Origin: Aureimonas glaciei
Lineage (GTDB): Bacteria; Pseudomonadota; Alphaproteobacteria; Rhizobiales; Rhizobiaceae
Assembly (NCBI RefSeq): GCF_014643375.1
Contig: NZ_BMJJ01000012.1
Span: forward strand, 62,001-126,000
Direction: 5' to 3'
DNA: 64,000 nt
The position numbers were made by a program, and so were the translations under genes. Positions 8,616 to 18,975 of this stretch are shown here, in pieces. The notes under the pieces are model-generated. The model saw only the letters and a program-made list of their open reading frames with translations, ran no database searches and was not told the origin of the DNA. How positions within the stretch are numbered: position 1 is the stretch's first letter; every line of letters begins with the position of its first letter.

Positions 8616-10252
8616 GGGTTCGCTTTCGCGGCGGTCGGGGGCACGCGCGGCGAGGACAGCACGTCGCCGATATAGGTCGACGGCGCATGGAGCGAGGCGG
8701 CCGCGGCATCGGTATAGCGCAGGATCGGCCCCCCGAGGATCGTCATGACGACCCCGACGCCGAGGAGGAAGCCGATGGGAGCGATCTCCAGCAGCCGAAC
8801 CGCCGGCACCGTCCCGGCGATGGGCGCCCAGAAAGTGCGGATGCCGGTGCGCATCATCGCGATCATCGTGGCCAGTCCCGACAGGATCAGCATGGCCGCG
8901 AGCGCGAGCGCACCCGTCGACAGGCCGACATCGCTGTCAGGGCCACTGGCCGGGATCAAAGCCGCCAGCATGGCGAACTTGCCGACAAATCCCGACAAGG
9001 GCGGCAGGCCGGCGAGCAGCAGGCCGCAGAGGGCAAAGCAGATGCCGAGGACGGCCAGCGTTCCCGGGATCAGCGTGCCGACCTCCTCCATCTCGTCCGT
9101 TTCGTCATCGGTCTCGCCATAGGCCTCGAGGGTCACCGCGAGGACCGAGGCGGCGGGATCCTGGATCCGCTCGACAAGCTCGATGAGCAGGAAGAAAGCC
9201 CCGATCGCGAGGGTCGAACTGACGAGGTAGAAGAGCGCACCGGAGGTCACCCCTGCGTCCTGCATGCCGATGGCGGCCAGGATCGTCCCCGACGAGACCA
9301 GAACGCTGTAGCTGGCGAGCCGTCCCAAGGCCTGTGAGGCGAGGACGCCGGCGGCACCGAAGGCGATCGTGGCGATGCCGCCCACCACGAGGAAGGTTCC
9401 ACCAAAACCCTGGGAGGCGCCGGCCTCCGCGCCGAAGACCAGCGCCGACAGGCGCAGCAGCGCATAGGCGCCGACCTTGCTGAGGATGGCGAAGACCGCG
9501 GCGACGGGTGCCGCAGCCGACGAATAGGCTGCCGGCAACCAGAAACTCAGCGGCCACATGGCGGCCTTGGCGAGGAAGGCCATGCCCAGCACCGCGGCGC
9601 CCGCCTCCATCACGGCCCGGTCCCCGTCGGCGAGCAGCGGCACCTGGCGGGCGAGGTCGGCCATGTTCAGCGTGCCGGTCATTCCGTAGATCATGCTGAC
9701 GCCGATCAGGAAGAACAGCGAGGCCACGAGATTGACGACGATGTAGTGCATGCCCGCGCGAACCCGCGGGACGCCGATCCCGTGCAGGGTGAGCGCATAG
9801 GAGGCGGCGAGCAGGACCTCGAAGAAGACGAAGAGGTTGAACAGGTCGCCGGTCAGGAAGGCGCCGTTGAGCCCCATCAGCAGGAACTGGAAGAGGCTGT
9901 GGAAGTGCGGCCCGGCGCGATCCCAGCGCACCAGCGCGTAGACGAGGGCGGCAAGCGCGAGGATGCCGGACAATAGCACCATCAGCGCCGAGAGCCGGTC
10001 GAGTACCAGCACGATGCCGAAAGGCGTCGGCCAGTTGCCGAGAAGATAGGTATGGGTGAGCGACTGTCCGGCCGGTGCGAGCCCGGCGTCGGCGACGCCG
10101 ACGAGCATCGCCGCGACGATGACGAGCGCCAGCGTCGAGGCGACCGCCAGCGCGGCCTTCATCCCATGGCGCCGCTCGTCGACGAGAAGCAGGAAGGCGC
10201 CGGTCACCATCGGCAGCAGCACCGGGACAATCATCAGGTGGTCGCGGATCAT
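8612..10252 (-). CDS. mrpD: Mrp/Pha cation:proton antiporter subunit D
   Basis: A 546-residue polytopic membrane protein homologous to complex I NuoL/M/N-type antiporter subunits. The proton-antiporter domain includes FFEVLLAASYAL (with the conserved glutamate), the conserved lysine region FLAKAAMWPLSFWLPAAYSSAAAPVAAVF and the SGFVGKFAML segment near the C-terminus. The open frame extends upstream into the mrpC region, but the family start MIRDHLMIVPVLLPM sets the ATG at 10252, which overlaps mrpC by 4 bp. With MrpA it forms the ion-translocating part of the complex. Confidence 0.93.
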   Translation of the reverse strand: MIRDHLMIVPVLLPMVTGAFLLLVDERRHGMKAALAVASTLALVIVAAMLVGVADAGLAPAGQSLTHTYLLGNWPTPFGIVLVLDRLSALMVLLSGILALAALVYALVRWDRAGPHFHSLFQFLLMGLNGAFLTGDLFNLFVFFEVLLAASYALTLHGIGVPRVRAGMHYIVVNLVASLFFLIGVSMIYGMTGTLNMADLARQVPLLADGDRAVMEAGAAVLGMAFLAKAAMWPLSFWLPAAYSSAAAPVAAVFAILSKVGAYALLRLSALVFGAEAGASQGFGGTFLVVGGIATIAFGAAGVLASQALGRLASYSVLVSSGTILAAIGMQDAGVTSGALFYLVSSTLAIGAFFLLIELVERIQDPAASVLAVTLEAYGETDDETDEMEEVGTLIPGTLAVLGICFALCGLLLAGLPPLSGFVGKFAMLAALIPASGPDSDVGLSTGALALAAMLILSGLATMIAMMRTGIRTFWAPIAGTVPAVRLLEIAPIGFLLGVGVVMTILGGPILRYTDAAAASLHAPSTYIGDVLSSPRVPPTAAKANP

Positions 10253-10590
10253 CCCGGATCCTTTCCGTCGACATGGTCGCTGCCGGTCATGCCGCGCGAG
10301 ACCAGAAGCACCACCAGCAGGAGCGCTGTCGTGGCGAAGCCGATGACGATGGCGGTAAGGACGAGCGCCTGCGGGACGGGATCGGCGAAGTCCGCCGGGT
10401 TGATGGCATCGGTGTTCACCAGGATCGGCGGCGCGTTCACCCGCAGCCGTCCCATGCTGAAGATGAACAGGTTCACGCCGTAGCCCAAAAGCGCAAGGCC
10501 GATGACGACCTGGAAGGTGCGCGGCCGCAGGATCAGCCAAACTCCCGATCCGACGAAAGCGCCGACGAGAAGGGCGAAAAGGAGTTCCAT
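10249..10590 (-). CDS. mrpC: Mrp/Pha cation:proton antiporter subunit C
   Basis: A 113-residue NuoK-like membrane protein with three helices. It matches MrpC: LILRPRTFQVVIGLALLGYGVNLFIFSMGR near the N-terminus and DPVPQALVLTAIVIGFATTALLLV near the C-terminus. The ATG at 10590 shares one base with the stop of mrpA (TGATG), and its end overlaps mrpD by 4 bp. The start is fixed by the family N-terminus and this coupling. Confidence 0.93.
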   Translation of the reverse strand: MELLFALLVGAFVGSGVWLILRPRTFQVVIGLALLGYGVNLFIFSMGRLRVNAPPILVNTDAINPADFADPVPQALVLTAIVIGFATTALLLVVLLVSRGMTGSDHVDGKDPG

Positions 10591-13502
10591 CAGATCTCCT
10601 CCCTTTCCGGGGTGGCGAGGCGGCTGGCCCGCAGGCTGCGGGTCGACTGGTGCGCCAGCGCGATCAGCATCAGCACCGTCGCCCCCATCACCAGCGAGAA
10701 CACGCCGAGGTCGAAGAGCAGCGCGCTCGCGATCGGCACCCGGCCGATCAGCGGGACCTCGAGATACTGCGAATAGGAGGTCAGGAAGGGATAGCCGAAG
10801 ACCCAGGAACCGCAGCCGACGGCGACGGCGAGCAAGAGGCCGGCGCCCATCCACCGCACCGGCAGCACCCGCAGGCGATCCTCCACGGCCCGCGTGCCGA
10901 GCGCCATGTATTGCAGGAGGAAGCCGCAGGCCATGGTGATGCCGGCAGCAAAGCCTCCTCCGGGGAGGTCGTGTCCCCTGAGGAAGAGGTGGGTTGCAAA
11001 CAGCATGATCACCGGGAAGAGCCACTGCATGACGACGGCTGGAACCAGCATGTAGTCGCTCAGCGTGTCGCCGACGCTGCGGTCTGAACGGGCTTCGTCG
11101 AAGGCATTCTGGTCGACCTGCTGCGGCGTCGAGCCGACATTGTCGGGGGCGGGCCGGAAGCGCCGGAGGAGCGCGAAGATCGTCAGGGCGACGATGGCGA
11201 GCACCGTGATCTCGCCCATGGTGTCAAACCCCCTGAAGTCGACGAGGATCACGTTGACGACGTTGCGCCCGCCGCCCTCGGAATAGGCGCGCTCCAGGAA
11301 ATGGTCGCCGATGCTGGCGGGCACCGGACCGATCATGACGCTATAGGCGACGACGCTCATGCCGAGGCCGCAGGCCACGGCAATGGCGAGGTCGAAGCGC
11401 CTGAGGCTGGCCACCCATCGCGGCGATCGGGAGGGGATGGCCTCGGAGCGCTTCGGCAACCAGCGCAGGCCGAGCAGGATCAGGACCGTGGTCACGACCT
11501 CGACCAGGAGCTGCGTCACTGCCAGGTCCGGCGCCGAGAACCAGACGAAGGTGACGCAGGTCACGAGGCCTGCGCCGCCCATCAGCATCAGCGAAAACAG
11601 CCGGTGGAATTTTGCCTGATAGGCGGCGCCCACGGCGCAGGCGACACCGATGGCGCAGAGACCGGCATAGGTCGGGTCGACCCCTTCCAGCCCCAAAGAC
11701 GGGAAGGCGAACCCGCCGGCGAAAAGCGTGGCGAAAGCGGCCAGCAACGCCGCGCTGACGAGGAGGCGGAGCTGCGTCTGGAGCTTGCGCGTCCCCAGCT
11801 GCTTCTCGACGAAACGCGCCCAGCGCCATGAGACCGTGACGAGGATCCGTTCGAAAATCCGCTGGCCCTTGAGCCGGCGGAAATAGCGAGGACCCTCTTC
11901 GCAGTGCGCGAGATAGGTCTTCAGCCGGACGTAGAGCAGGATCCCGGCAAGCAGGGCGAACAGGCTCATCAGAAGCGGCACGTTCACCCCGTGCCAGACC
12001 GACAGGCTGTAGGAAGGCGTCGCCTCGCGCAGGACCGAGCGGACCGCCACATCGAGATAGGGGCCGATGGTGATGCCCGGGATGATGCCCACCACGAGGC
12101 AGACGAGCACGAGCAGGCCGATGGGAACGCGCATGAGCATGGGCGGCTCATGCGGGACGGTCGGCAGGTCGGAGGCGGGCGGACCGAAGAAGACGCTGTG
12201 GATGAAGCGCAGCGAATAGGTCACCGCGAAGGCGCTGGCGAGAACGGCCGCATAGGGCGCCGCGGTGTCGAGGAGCGAGTTGGCGTGGGTCTCGATCGCC
12301 TCGGCGAAGAACATTTCCTTCGACAGGAAGCCGTTGAGGAGCGGCACGCCCGCCATCGAGGCGCTGGCGACCATGGCCAGCGTCGCGGTCACCGGCATGA
12401 AGCGGAACAATCCGCCGAGACGGCGCATGTCGCGCGTCCCGGTCTCGTGGTCGATCACCCCTGCGGCCATGAACAGCGAGGCCTTGAAGGTCGCGTGGTT
12501 CATCATGTGGAAGATGGCGGCGACCGCGCCGAGCGGGCTGCCGAGGCTGAGGAGGAGGGTGATCAGGCCGAGATGGCTGATGGTGGAATAGGCGAGCAGG
12601 CCTTTGATGTCCTGCTGGAAGATGGCGAAATAGGCGCCGAGCACCATCGACATCATCCCGGCGAAGCCGACGATCCAGAACCATTCATAGGTGCCGGCCA
12701 GGACCGGCCAGAAGCGCGCCATCAGGAACACGCCGGCCTTCACCAGGGTCGCCGAATGCAGGAAGGCCGAAACCGGCGTCGGCGCCGCCATCGCATGGGG
12801 CAACCAGAACTGGAAGGGGAACTGCGCGCTCTTGGTGAAGGCGCCGAGCAGCACCAGGACCAGCGTCGGCAGGTACAGCGGATGGGCACGGAGGAGGTCG
12901 CCGGAGGCCAGGACGACGTCGAGATCGTAGCTGCCGACGATATGGCCGATAAGCAGCATGCCGCCGAGCAGGCAGAGGCCGCCCGTGCCGGTGACCGTCA
13001 TCGCCATCCGCGCCCCGTCACGCGCCCCGGCATTGTGGTACCAGTAGCCGATCAGGAGGAACGAGAAAATGCTCGTCAGTTCCCAGAAGATGACCAGCAG
13101 AATGAGATTGCCCGACAGCAGAATGCCGAGCATCGCCCCCATGAACGCCAGGAAAAAGGCGTAGAAACGGTGCACCGGGTCCTTCGGCGACATGTAGTAG
13201 CGGGTGTAGACGGCGACGAGCAGGCCGATCCCGCTGACGAGGACCGAAAACAGCCAGGCGAAGCCATCCATCCGGAGCTTGAAGTCGATCCCGAGCGTCG
13301 GAAGCCATTCGAGCCGGAAGACGGTGACATTGCCTTCCGCGACATCCGCGAAGGAGGTGACCGCCAGGACGAGAACCCCGAGCGTCACCGCGACCGCCAC
13401 AGTGGCATGCACGTCGCGGAGGCGGGACGGCAGCAGCGACATCGCAAGACTGCCGAGGAACGGAAGCGCGATCATCCAGATGAGCGATGCGCTCTCCGTC
13501 AT
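10590..13502 (-). CDS. mrpA: Mrp/Pha cation:proton antiporter fused subunits A and B
   Basis: A 970-residue protein carrying MrpA and MrpB as one chain, as in the PhaAB proteins of rhizobia. Residues about 1-500 are the NuoL-like channel domain ([23 protein letters not shown] with the conserved glutamate; [42 protein letters not shown] with the conserved lysines). The MrpA C-terminal extension follows, then the MnhB domain from about residue 820 ([26 protein letters not shown]). It is the first gene of the operon. The divergent XRE regulator starts 88 bp away. Confidence 0.94.
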   Translation of the reverse strand: MTESASLIWMIALPFLGSLAMSLLPSRLRDVHATVAVAVTLGVLVLAVTSFADVAEGNVTVFRLEWLPTLGIDFKLRMDGFAWLFSVLVSGIGLLVAVYTRYYMSPKDPVHRFYAFFLAFMGAMLGILLSGNLILLVIFWELTSIFSFLLIGYWYHNAGARDGARMAMTVTGTGGLCLLGGMLLIGHIVGSYDLDVVLASGDLLRAHPLYLPTLVLVLLGAFTKSAQFPFQFWLPHAMAAPTPVSAFLHSATLVKAGVFLMARFWPVLAGTYEWFWIVGFAGMMSMVLGAYFAIFQQDIKGLLAYSTISHLGLITLLLSLGSPLGAVAAIFHMMNHATFKASLFMAAGVIDHETGTRDMRRLGGLFRFMPVTATLAMVASASMAGVPLLNGFLSKEMFFAEAIETHANSLLDTAAPYAAVLASAFAVTYSLRFIHSVFFGPPASDLPTVPHEPPMLMRVPIGLLVLVCLVVGIIPGITIGPYLDVAVRSVLREATPSYSLSVWHGVNVPLLMSLFALLAGILLYVRLKTYLAHCEEGPRYFRRLKGQRIFERILVTVSWRWARFVEKQLGTRKLQTQLRLLVSAALLAAFATLFAGGFAFPSLGLEGVDPTYAGLCAIGVACAVGAAYQAKFHRLFSLMLMGGAGLVTCVTFVWFSAPDLAVTQLLVEVVTTVLILLGLRWLPKRSEAIPSRSPRWVASLRRFDLAIAVACGLGMSVVAYSVMIGPVPASIGDHFLERAYSEGGGRNVVNVILVDFRGFDTMGEITVLAIVALTIFALLRRFRPAPDNVGSTPQQVDQNAFDEARSDRSVGDTLSDYMLVPAVVMQWLFPVIMLFATHLFLRGHDLPGGGFAAGITMACGFLLQYMALGTRAVEDRLRVLPVRWMGAGLLLAVAVGCGSWVFGYPFLTSYSQYLEVPLIGRVPIASALLFDLGVFSLVMGATVLMLIALAHQSTRSLRASRLATPEREEI

Positions 13503-13590
13503 GGCATGGTCGACCCTTGGCTGGGATGGTATTATTTTGCTATTTCACCCAATATGGTTGACCATAGCAAGGATCAACAGGGCCATCGCG

Positions 13591-13821
13591 ATGCTTATTT
13601 TCCCCGAGCAGTGTCGTGCCGCCCGCGGGCTGCTGAACTGGAGCCAGGAAAACCTGGCGCTGGCGGCGGGTGTATCCCGCAGCACGATCAAGGATTTCGA
13701 AGCCCAGCGACACTGTCTTCAGCGCTCGTCCGAAAAACTGCTGGTCGAGACGTTCGACAGCGCCGGCGTCGAATTGCTGATCGAGGGGAGCGGCCGACTG
13801 GGTGTCCGGTTCAAACGCTGA
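13591..13821 (+). CDS. Small XRE-family helix-turn-helix protein
   Basis: A 76-residue single-domain HTH_3 protein. The core is CRAARGLLNWSQENLALAAGVSRSTIKDFEAQRH, with the tail GVELLIEGSGRLGVRFKR. This architecture is widespread in alphaproteobacteria; its targets are not generally known. The open frame extends upstream, but family similarity starts at MLIFPEQCRAARG, so the ATG at 13591 was taken. It lies divergent from the mrp operon and could act on that 88-bp intergenic region. Confidence 0.82.
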   Translation: MLIFPEQCRAARGLLNWSQENLALAAGVSRSTIKDFEAQRHCLQRSSEKLLVETFDSAGVELLIEGSGRLGVRFKR

Positions 13822-14152
13822 CGCGATCCGGACAGGAAATCGGTGTCCTTCAGCGCGGTGCATCAAGCGGGCAGGGCGGCTGAAGCCGGGCACCGCGACG
13901 GGAACGGCCTCAAGGCTTCTCGACCCCGAGCGATCGGGCCCGGTGCCGTTCGATCAGGCATCCCGATCCTGCGCGTTGTCGACGGGACGAAAGCCCGGGA
14001 ATTCGGCTGCAACTTCCTGGGGGCCCTCTTGACGATGGAGCGCTGTCACGAGCCCGGCTTGCCCTTTGACGTCCCGGCTCGACCCGTTCGGGAACCGTTC
14101 AGATTCGATGTGGCTTAAGGAGCTTTCTGAAACGAACTGCGGAGACGATCGA
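13822..14152. other. Gene-free stretch upstream of the SH3-domain gene
   Basis: About 330 bases. Short frames exist on both strands but none shows a protein-like composition or a ribosome-binding site with a family match. I see no strong hairpin. It presumably holds the promoter of the exported SH3 protein. Confidence 0.45.
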
Positions 14153-14692
14153 ATGCGCACGAGATTCACGCTGTTGGCGGCGGTGGCACTGGCGGGCACG
14201 ACCCTGGGTCTGGGTGCCGCGCAGGCGGCAACAGCCATCGCAACGACCAACGTCAACCTGCGGGCTGGCCCCTCGACACAGTACCCGGCCGTCGACGTCG
14301 TCCGGCGCGGAGAGGATGTCCGCGTCTTCGGCTGCCTCGAGACGCGCTCCTGGTGCGACGTGGGCTTCCGCGGAATCCGGGGATGGATGTCCTCCAACTA
14401 TATCGCGGTGGTCGATGTCGGGCGCCGCTATACGGGACCCGAGGTCGTCGGCCGCATCGGCGCGCCGATCATCGGCTACTCCTTCGGCCGCTACTGGGAC
14501 GACAATTACCGCGACCGGTCCTTCTACCGCGATCGCGGCAACTGGGACCGCTGGGACGAACGGCGCGCCTACCGGGACCGTCACTGGGATCGCCGTCCCG
14601 ACTGGGACCGCCGCGATCGCCGGGACGGGCGTCGTTGGGACCGGGACGACCGGCGCGGGGACCGGGACGATCGGCGCGGTTCTCGCGACTGA
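14153..14692 (+). CDS. Exported SH3-domain protein with Arg/Asp/Trp-rich tail
   Basis: A 179-residue secreted protein. Residues 1-25 are a Sec signal peptide (MRTRFTLLAAVALAGTTLG, cleavage near AQAA). Residues about 27-85 are a bacterial SH3_3 domain (TTNVNLRAGPSTQYPAVDVVRRGEDVRVFGC ... GIRGWMSSNYI). The rest is low-complexity: WDRRDRRDGRR-type repeats of Arg, Asp and Trp. SH3_3 domains often bind cell-wall or host ligands; the function here is unknown. The ATG at 14153 was chosen for the signal peptide that starts there. Confidence 0.85.
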   Translation: MRTRFTLLAAVALAGTTLGLGAAQAATAIATTNVNLRAGPSTQYPAVDVVRRGEDVRVFGCLETRSWCDVGFRGIRGWMSSNYIAVVDVGRRYTGPEVVGRIGAPIIGYSFGRYWDDNYRDRSFYRDRGNWDRWDERRAYRDRHWDRRPDWDRRDRRDGRRWDRDDRRGDRDDRRGSRD

Positions 14693-14699
14693 GACGCCT

Positions 14700-14732
14700 C
14701 CGGACAGCGTGCCGTGAAGGCACGCTGTCCGG
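14700..14732 (+). terminator. Perfect 14-bp hairpin after the SH3 gene
   Basis: CCGGACAGCGTGCC, a 5-base loop, then its exact complement, followed by ATTTGG. It lies 8 bp past the SH3-gene stop. The stem is very stable, but the T run is short, so it could be a terminator or an RNA-stabilising hairpin. Confidence 0.6.
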
Positions 14733-14936
14733 ATTTGGCCGCCAACGCGGATCAACCCGGCCAGCGCCAGGTCGGCCACGAACGAGGCTGACTCCGGTCC
14801 GTTACGGCGCCAAGGACCGTGCGAGCCCCAGGTCGAGATGGCGCTCGCCCTCCTGAGACGACTGTCGACGAGCCGCAACAGACGCTCAAAACCTCTTCGG
14901 CGCGGACCTGAGAGCTGCTGCCGCGCGATCAAGGAC

Positions 14937-14950
14937 TTGATGCGGATCAA
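14937..14950. promoter_or_regulatory. FNR/FixK-type box TTGAT-N4-ATCAA
   Basis: TTGATGCGGATCAA matches the Crp/Fnr-family anaerobox exactly, with both half-sites complete. If it were a class II site (centred at -41.5), transcription would start near 14985 and the -10 would fall at 14973-14978, where TACTTT keeps the key T, A and final T. A further ATCAA lies just upstream (14928-14932). It is the only such box noticed near the HlyD-RbbA-YhhJ-like operon. Confidence 0.6.
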
Positions 14951-15154
14951 GGCTGCCCCTGCAGGGTCGGGTTACTTTTCGGCAGAAGCCGTGGCGATCG
15001 CGCAGAGCGATGTCATGACCGTTACTCCGGAAAGAATCGAATAGCTGTCCATGTCACTCCCCCTGCGAGGAGAAAAGCCGCTTTCGTCCGTCCGGGATGG
15101 CGCGTTGCTGTTGCCGTCCTCCGGACGACCGGGCGGCGGGAAGGCGGGGTGGGC

Positions 15155-16219
15155 ATGAGCGCGCGTTCCTGGCTGCTTGTCGGTGTTCTGCTGATGATGG
15201 CTTCCGGCGGCTATTACTTCTGGCAACACGCCGAAGACGGCGCTTTGCCGGAGGGCATCGCGTCCGGCAATGGTCGCATCGAGGCCGTCGAAATCGACAT
15301 CTCGGCGAAATCCCCGGGTCGGATCAAGGAGATCACCGCCGGCGAGGGCGATCTGATCAAGGCCGGCGACATCCTGGCGCGCATGGATACGGCGCAACTT
15401 CAGGCCGAGCGTCGCCAGGCGGAAGCGCAGATGCAACGGGCCAGCATTTCCATCGATACGGCGCATTCCCTGATCACGCAGCGACAGGCCGAAAAGGCGG
15501 CAGCGGCAGCGGTCGTCAGCCAGCGTGAAGCGGAACTCGATGTTGCCCAGCGGCGACTGCGGCGCTCCGAGCAGCTCGCCGACAACAACACGATATCGCA
15601 GCAGGTGCTCGACAACGACCGCGCGGCCGAGCGAAGCGCCGCCGCTGCCTTGGCCGCGGCCGGGGCGCAGATTGCCGCTGCCGAGGCGGCGATCAGCGTG
15701 GCCAGGGCGCAGGTCGTGGACGCGGGAGCCGCGGCGGATGCGGCGCGGGCCGCGATCGAGGTTATCGACACGGAAATCGACGACGCCACCCTTCGCTCGC
15801 CGCGCGACGGCCGGGTGCAGTACCGCGTGGCCGAGCCTGGCGAAGTCCTGGCCAGCGGTGGCAAAGTGCTCAATCTCGTCGACCTCGGCGACGTCTACAT
15901 GACGTTCTTCCTGCCCACCGCCCAGGCGGGGCGCGTCGCGATCGGCACCGAAGTTCGGCTCGTCCTCGATGCGGCGCCACAATACGTCATTCCGGCGAAG
16001 GCGACGTTCGTCGCCGATGTCGCCCAGTTCACGCCCAAGACGGTGGAAACGGAGGAGGAACGGCAGAAGCTGATGTTCCGCGTCAAGGCGCGGATCGAGC
16101 CGGCGCTGCTGCGCAAGTACATCCAGCAGGTCAAGACCGGCCTTCCCGGGACGGCTTACATCAAGCTCGATCCGCAAGCCGAATGGCCTGCTGCGCTTCA
16201 GGGAAAACTGCTCCAGTGA
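15155..16219 (+). CDS. HlyD/EmrA-type membrane fusion protein (YhiI-like)
   Basis: A 354-residue periplasmic adaptor. One N-terminal membrane anchor ([19 protein letters not shown]) is followed by the first lipoyl/barrel half ([21 protein letters not shown]). Then comes a long alanine- and glutamine-rich coiled-coil hairpin, about residues 80-220, and the returning half ([26 protein letters not shown]). It links an inner-membrane transporter to the periplasm or outer membrane. A GTG 6 bp upstream is an alternative start. It is the first gene of a three-gene operon resembling E. coli yhiI-rbbA-yhhJ. Confidence 0.9.
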   Translation: MSARSWLLVGVLLMMASGGYYFWQHAEDGALPEGIASGNGRIEAVEIDISAKSPGRIKEITAGEGDLIKAGDILARMDTAQLQAERRQAEAQMQRASISIDTAHSLITQRQAEKAAAAAVVSQREAELDVAQRRLRRSEQLADNNTISQQVLDNDRAAERSAAAALAAAGAQIAAAEAAISVARAQVVDAGAAADAARAAIEVIDTEIDDATLRSPRDGRVQYRVAEPGEVLASGGKVLNLVDLGDVYMTFFLPTAQAGRVAIGTEVRLVLDAAPQYVIPAKATFVADVAQFTPKTVETEEERQKLMFRVKARIEPALLRKYIQQVKTGLPGTAYIKLDPQAEWPAALQGKLLQ

Positions 16220-18975
16220 CTCCTGGAGCGCCCGCGGGAACGGTCGCCAAGCTGCACGGCGTCGGCCTCAGTTTCGGTCGCACGACGGCGCTCGACGCCG
16301 TGACGATCGATATCCCCTCCGGGTGCATCGTCGGCCTCATCGGCCCCGACGGGGTCGGCAAGTCGAGCCTCCTGTCGCTGATCGCCGGCGCGAGAAAGAT
16401 CCAGCGCGGACGCATCGACGTGCTGGGCGGCGACATCGCGAACGCGGCCCACCGGCGCCGCGTCTGCCCCCGCATCGCCTATATGCCGCAAGGGTTGGGC
16501 AAGAACCTGTACCCGGCGCTGTCGGTCTTCGACAACATCGACTTCTTCGGGCGGCTTTTCGGCCATGGTCGCGAGGAGCGACGACGCCGCATCGACGCGC
16601 TGATGAAAAGCACCGGCCTCACGCCTTTCGCCAAGCGGCCGGCCGTCAATCTTTCAGGCGGCATGAAGCAGAAGCTCGGGCTCTGCTGCGCGCTGATCCA
16701 CGACCCGGACCTCCTGATCCTCGACGAGCCGACGACGGGGATCGATCCGCTGTCACGACAGCAGTTCTGGCAGCTGGTGGATCGGATACGCGACGGCCGG
16801 CCGGGCATGAGCGTTATCGTCGCCACGGCCGACATGGAAGAAGCGGAGCGCTTCGATCGGCTGATCGCGATGGATGGCGGGCGGGTGCTGGCCTCGGGCA
16901 GGCCTGCCGACATACTGGCGCAGACGGGCACGGCCGACCTGGACGCCGCCTTCATCGCATTGTTGCCCGCCGAGAAGCGCGGCGACTACCAGAAGGTCGT
17001 CATCCCGCCTCGGCCGGCCGGTGCCGGAGCGGAAGTGGCCATCGAGGCAGAGAACCTGACAAAGCGCTTTGGCGACTTCACGGCCGTCGATGACGTCAGC
17101 TTCCGCATCCTGCGCGGCGAGATCTTCGGCTTTCTCGGCTCCAACGGCTGCGGCAAGACGACGACGATGAAGATGCTGACCGGTCTTCTCGGCGCCAGCG
17201 AAGGGCACGCCAGGCTCTTCGGCAAGGAGATCGATCCGCGCGACCTCGATGTCCGGCGCCGTGTCGGCTACATGTCACAAGGGTTTTCGCTCTACACCGA
17301 ACTCACGGTGCGACAGAATCTCAGGCTGCATGCACGACTGTTCGGCCTCGCGGCGGCCGAGATCGGGCCGAGGATCGACGCCGTGGCGCGGCAGTTCGAC
17401 CTCGTCAGCCACATGGCCAGCTTGCCGGACGCGCTGCCCCTCGGCATCCGCCAGCGTCTGTCCCTGGCGGTCGCCATGATCCACTCGCCCGATATCCTGA
17501 TCCTTGACGAACCGACCTCCGGCGTCGACCCCATCGCCCGCGACAACTTCTGGCGCATCCTCGTCGACCTCTCCCGCCGCGACAACGTCACGATCTTCGT
17601 ATCGACCCACTTCATGCAGGAGGCCGCACGCTGCGACCGGATATCGCTGATGCATGCCGGGCGCGTTCTGATCAGCGATACACCCGCGGCGATCATCGCG
17701 AGCCGCGCCGCCCCGACGCTCGAGGCCGCGTTCATCGACTACCTGGACGGTGCGGCGGCGGGACAGGGACAGAGCTCGGCAACGCAACAGCCGGAAGCCG
17801 CGATCCCTGCCGGCGAAGGTCTGCGCACGCGGCCCGGCGGCAACCGGTTCTTCGACGCTCGCCGCATGTTCGCCTATACCAGACGCGAAGGTCTCGAACT
17901 CTTGCGCGATCCCATCCGCGCGACGCTCGCCACGGTCGGCAGCCTCGTTTTGATGTTCGTGATCGGCTTCGGCATCAACATGGATGTCGAGAACCTTTCC
18001 TTCGCCGTCCTCGACAACGACGACACCACCATCAGCCGCGACTACGCGCTTCAGCTTTCGGGATCGCGCTACTTCACCGAACAGTCGCCGCTGAACGGCT
18101 ACGGCGACATGGACCGGCGAATGGAGCGCGGGGACATCAGCCTGGCGCTGGAGATTCCGGCGGGATTTGGCCGCGACGTGTCGCGCGGCCGCGACGCCAC
18201 CATCGGTGCCTGGATCGACGGCGCCATGCCGACCCGCGCGGAGACGGCCAAAGGCTATGTCGAGGGCATGCACAGAGCCTGGCTCGCGCAGAAGGCGAGG
18301 GAACTGGATCGCGGCGCCGCCGGCCGAAGCGATTTCCAGCTGGAAGTCCGCTATCGCTACAATCCCGATGTGCGCAGTCTCGTCGCCATCGTCCCCGCCG
18401 TGATCCCGATGCTGCTCCTGATGATCCCGGCCATGCTGGCGGTCCTCAGCGTGGTGCGGGAAAAGGAACTGGGGTCGATCATCAATTTCTTCGTCACGCC
18501 GGTGACGCGGCTCGAATTCCTGCTCGGCAAGCAGATCCCCTACGTGGTGCTGGCCATGGCGAACTTCCTGCTGCTGACCGGTTTCGCCGTCTTCGTTTTC
18601 CATATTCCCTTCACCGGCAGCATCGCGACCTATATGGCGGCGGCGATCCTCTATGTCGTCGTGGCGACGGCGATGGGACTTTTCCTGTCGACCTTCATGC
18701 GGAGCCAGATCGCCGCGATCTTCGGCACCGTCCTCATCACGATGATCCCCGCGTCGCAATATTCGGGAATGATCGACCCGGTGTCGTCCCTGCAGGGGGC
18801 GGGCGCGTGGATCGGCGCGATCTACCCGACGACCTACTTCATGACGATCGCGCGCGGGGTGTTTTCCAAGGCCCTCGGCTTCGCCGACCTGTCCGGCGCG
18901 TTCGTGCCGCTTGTGATCGCCATCCTGGTTCTGATCGGCCTCAGCGCCACCCTCCTGCGCAAGCAGGCGCGCTGA
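16216..18975 (+). CDS. rbbA: RbbA-like fusion: two ABC ATPase domains plus ABC-2 permease
   Basis: About 919 residues, close to the 911 of E. coli RbbA. Two ATPase domains come first: one with Walker [10 protein letters not shown], signature [10 protein letters not shown] and Walker [11 protein letters not shown]; the second with GSNGCGKTT and [11 protein letters not shown]. The second domain's signature is degenerate ([15 protein letters not shown]). The C-terminal 380 residues form an ABC-2 permease with a large periplasmic loop ([25 protein letters not shown]) and five or six helices. The GTG at 16216 overlaps the upstream stop (GTGA); an ATG at 16183 is the alternative. E. coli RbbA binds ribosomes; export by this one is inference. 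Confidence 0.9.
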   Translation: MTPGAPAGTVAKLHGVGLSFGRTTALDAVTIDIPSGCIVGLIGPDGVGKSSLLSLIAGARKIQRGRIDVLGGDIANAAHRRRVCPRIAYMPQGLGKNLYPALSVFDNIDFFGRLFGHGREERRRRIDALMKSTGLTPFAKRPAVNLSGGMKQKLGLCCALIHDPDLLILDEPTTGIDPLSRQQFWQLVDRIRDGRPGMSVIVATADMEEAERFDRLIAMDGGRVLASGRPADILAQTGTADLDAAFIALLPAEKRGDYQKVVIPPRPAGAGAEVAIEAENLTKRFGDFTAVDDVSFRILRGEIFGFLGSNGCGKTTTMKMLTGLLGASEGHARLFGKEIDPRDLDVRRRVGYMSQGFSLYTELTVRQNLRLHARLFGLAAAEIGPRIDAVARQFDLVSHMASLPDALPLGIRQRLSLAVAMIHSPDILILDEPTSGVDPIARDNFWRILVDLSRRDNVTIFVSTHFMQEAARCDRISLMHAGRVLISDTPAAIIASRAAPTLEAAFIDYLDGAAAGQGQSSATQQPEAAIPAGEGLRTRPGGNRFFDARRMFAYTRREGLELLRDPIRATLATVGSLVLMFVIGFGINMDVENLSFAVLDNDDTTISRDYALQLSGSRYFTEQSPLNGYGDMDRRMERGDISLALEIPAGFGRDVSRGRDATIGAWIDGAMPTRAETAKGYVEGMHRAWLAQKARELDRGAAGRSDFQLEVRYRYNPDVRSLVAIVPAVIPMLLLMIPAMLAVLSVVREKELGSIINFFVTPVTRLEFLLGKQIPYVVLAMANFLLLTGFAVFVFHIPFTGSIATYMAAAILYVVVATAMGLFLSTFMRSQIAAIFGTVLITMIPASQYSGMIDPVSSLQGAGAWIGAIYPTTYFMTIARGVFSKALGFADLSGAFVPLVIAILVLIGLSATLLRKQAR

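Larger units (their letters stand above)
14693..15154. other. Long intergenic region before the membrane-fusion/ABC operon
   Basis: About 460 bases without a supportable gene. It holds the hairpin at 14700-14732 and a perfect FNR/FixK-type box at 14937-14950. The small open frame 14838-15044 has no family look or ribosome-binding site. Confidence 0.5.

Noticed and set aside
11904-13883. 659-residue plus-strand open frame opposite mrpA
   Set aside because: It is an antisense shadow of a GC-rich gene: extremely rich in Arg, His, Glu, Asp, Gln, with no domain, while the minus strand encodes a clear MrpA protein.
14838-15044. 68-residue frame before the HlyD gene
   Set aside because: No ribosome-binding site, no family look, and it covers the FNR-type box.
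17275-18759. 494-residue minus-strand open frame opposite rbbA
   Set aside because: Composition (Arg, Asp, Glu, His, Gln) and lack of any domain mark it as the antisense of rbbA.
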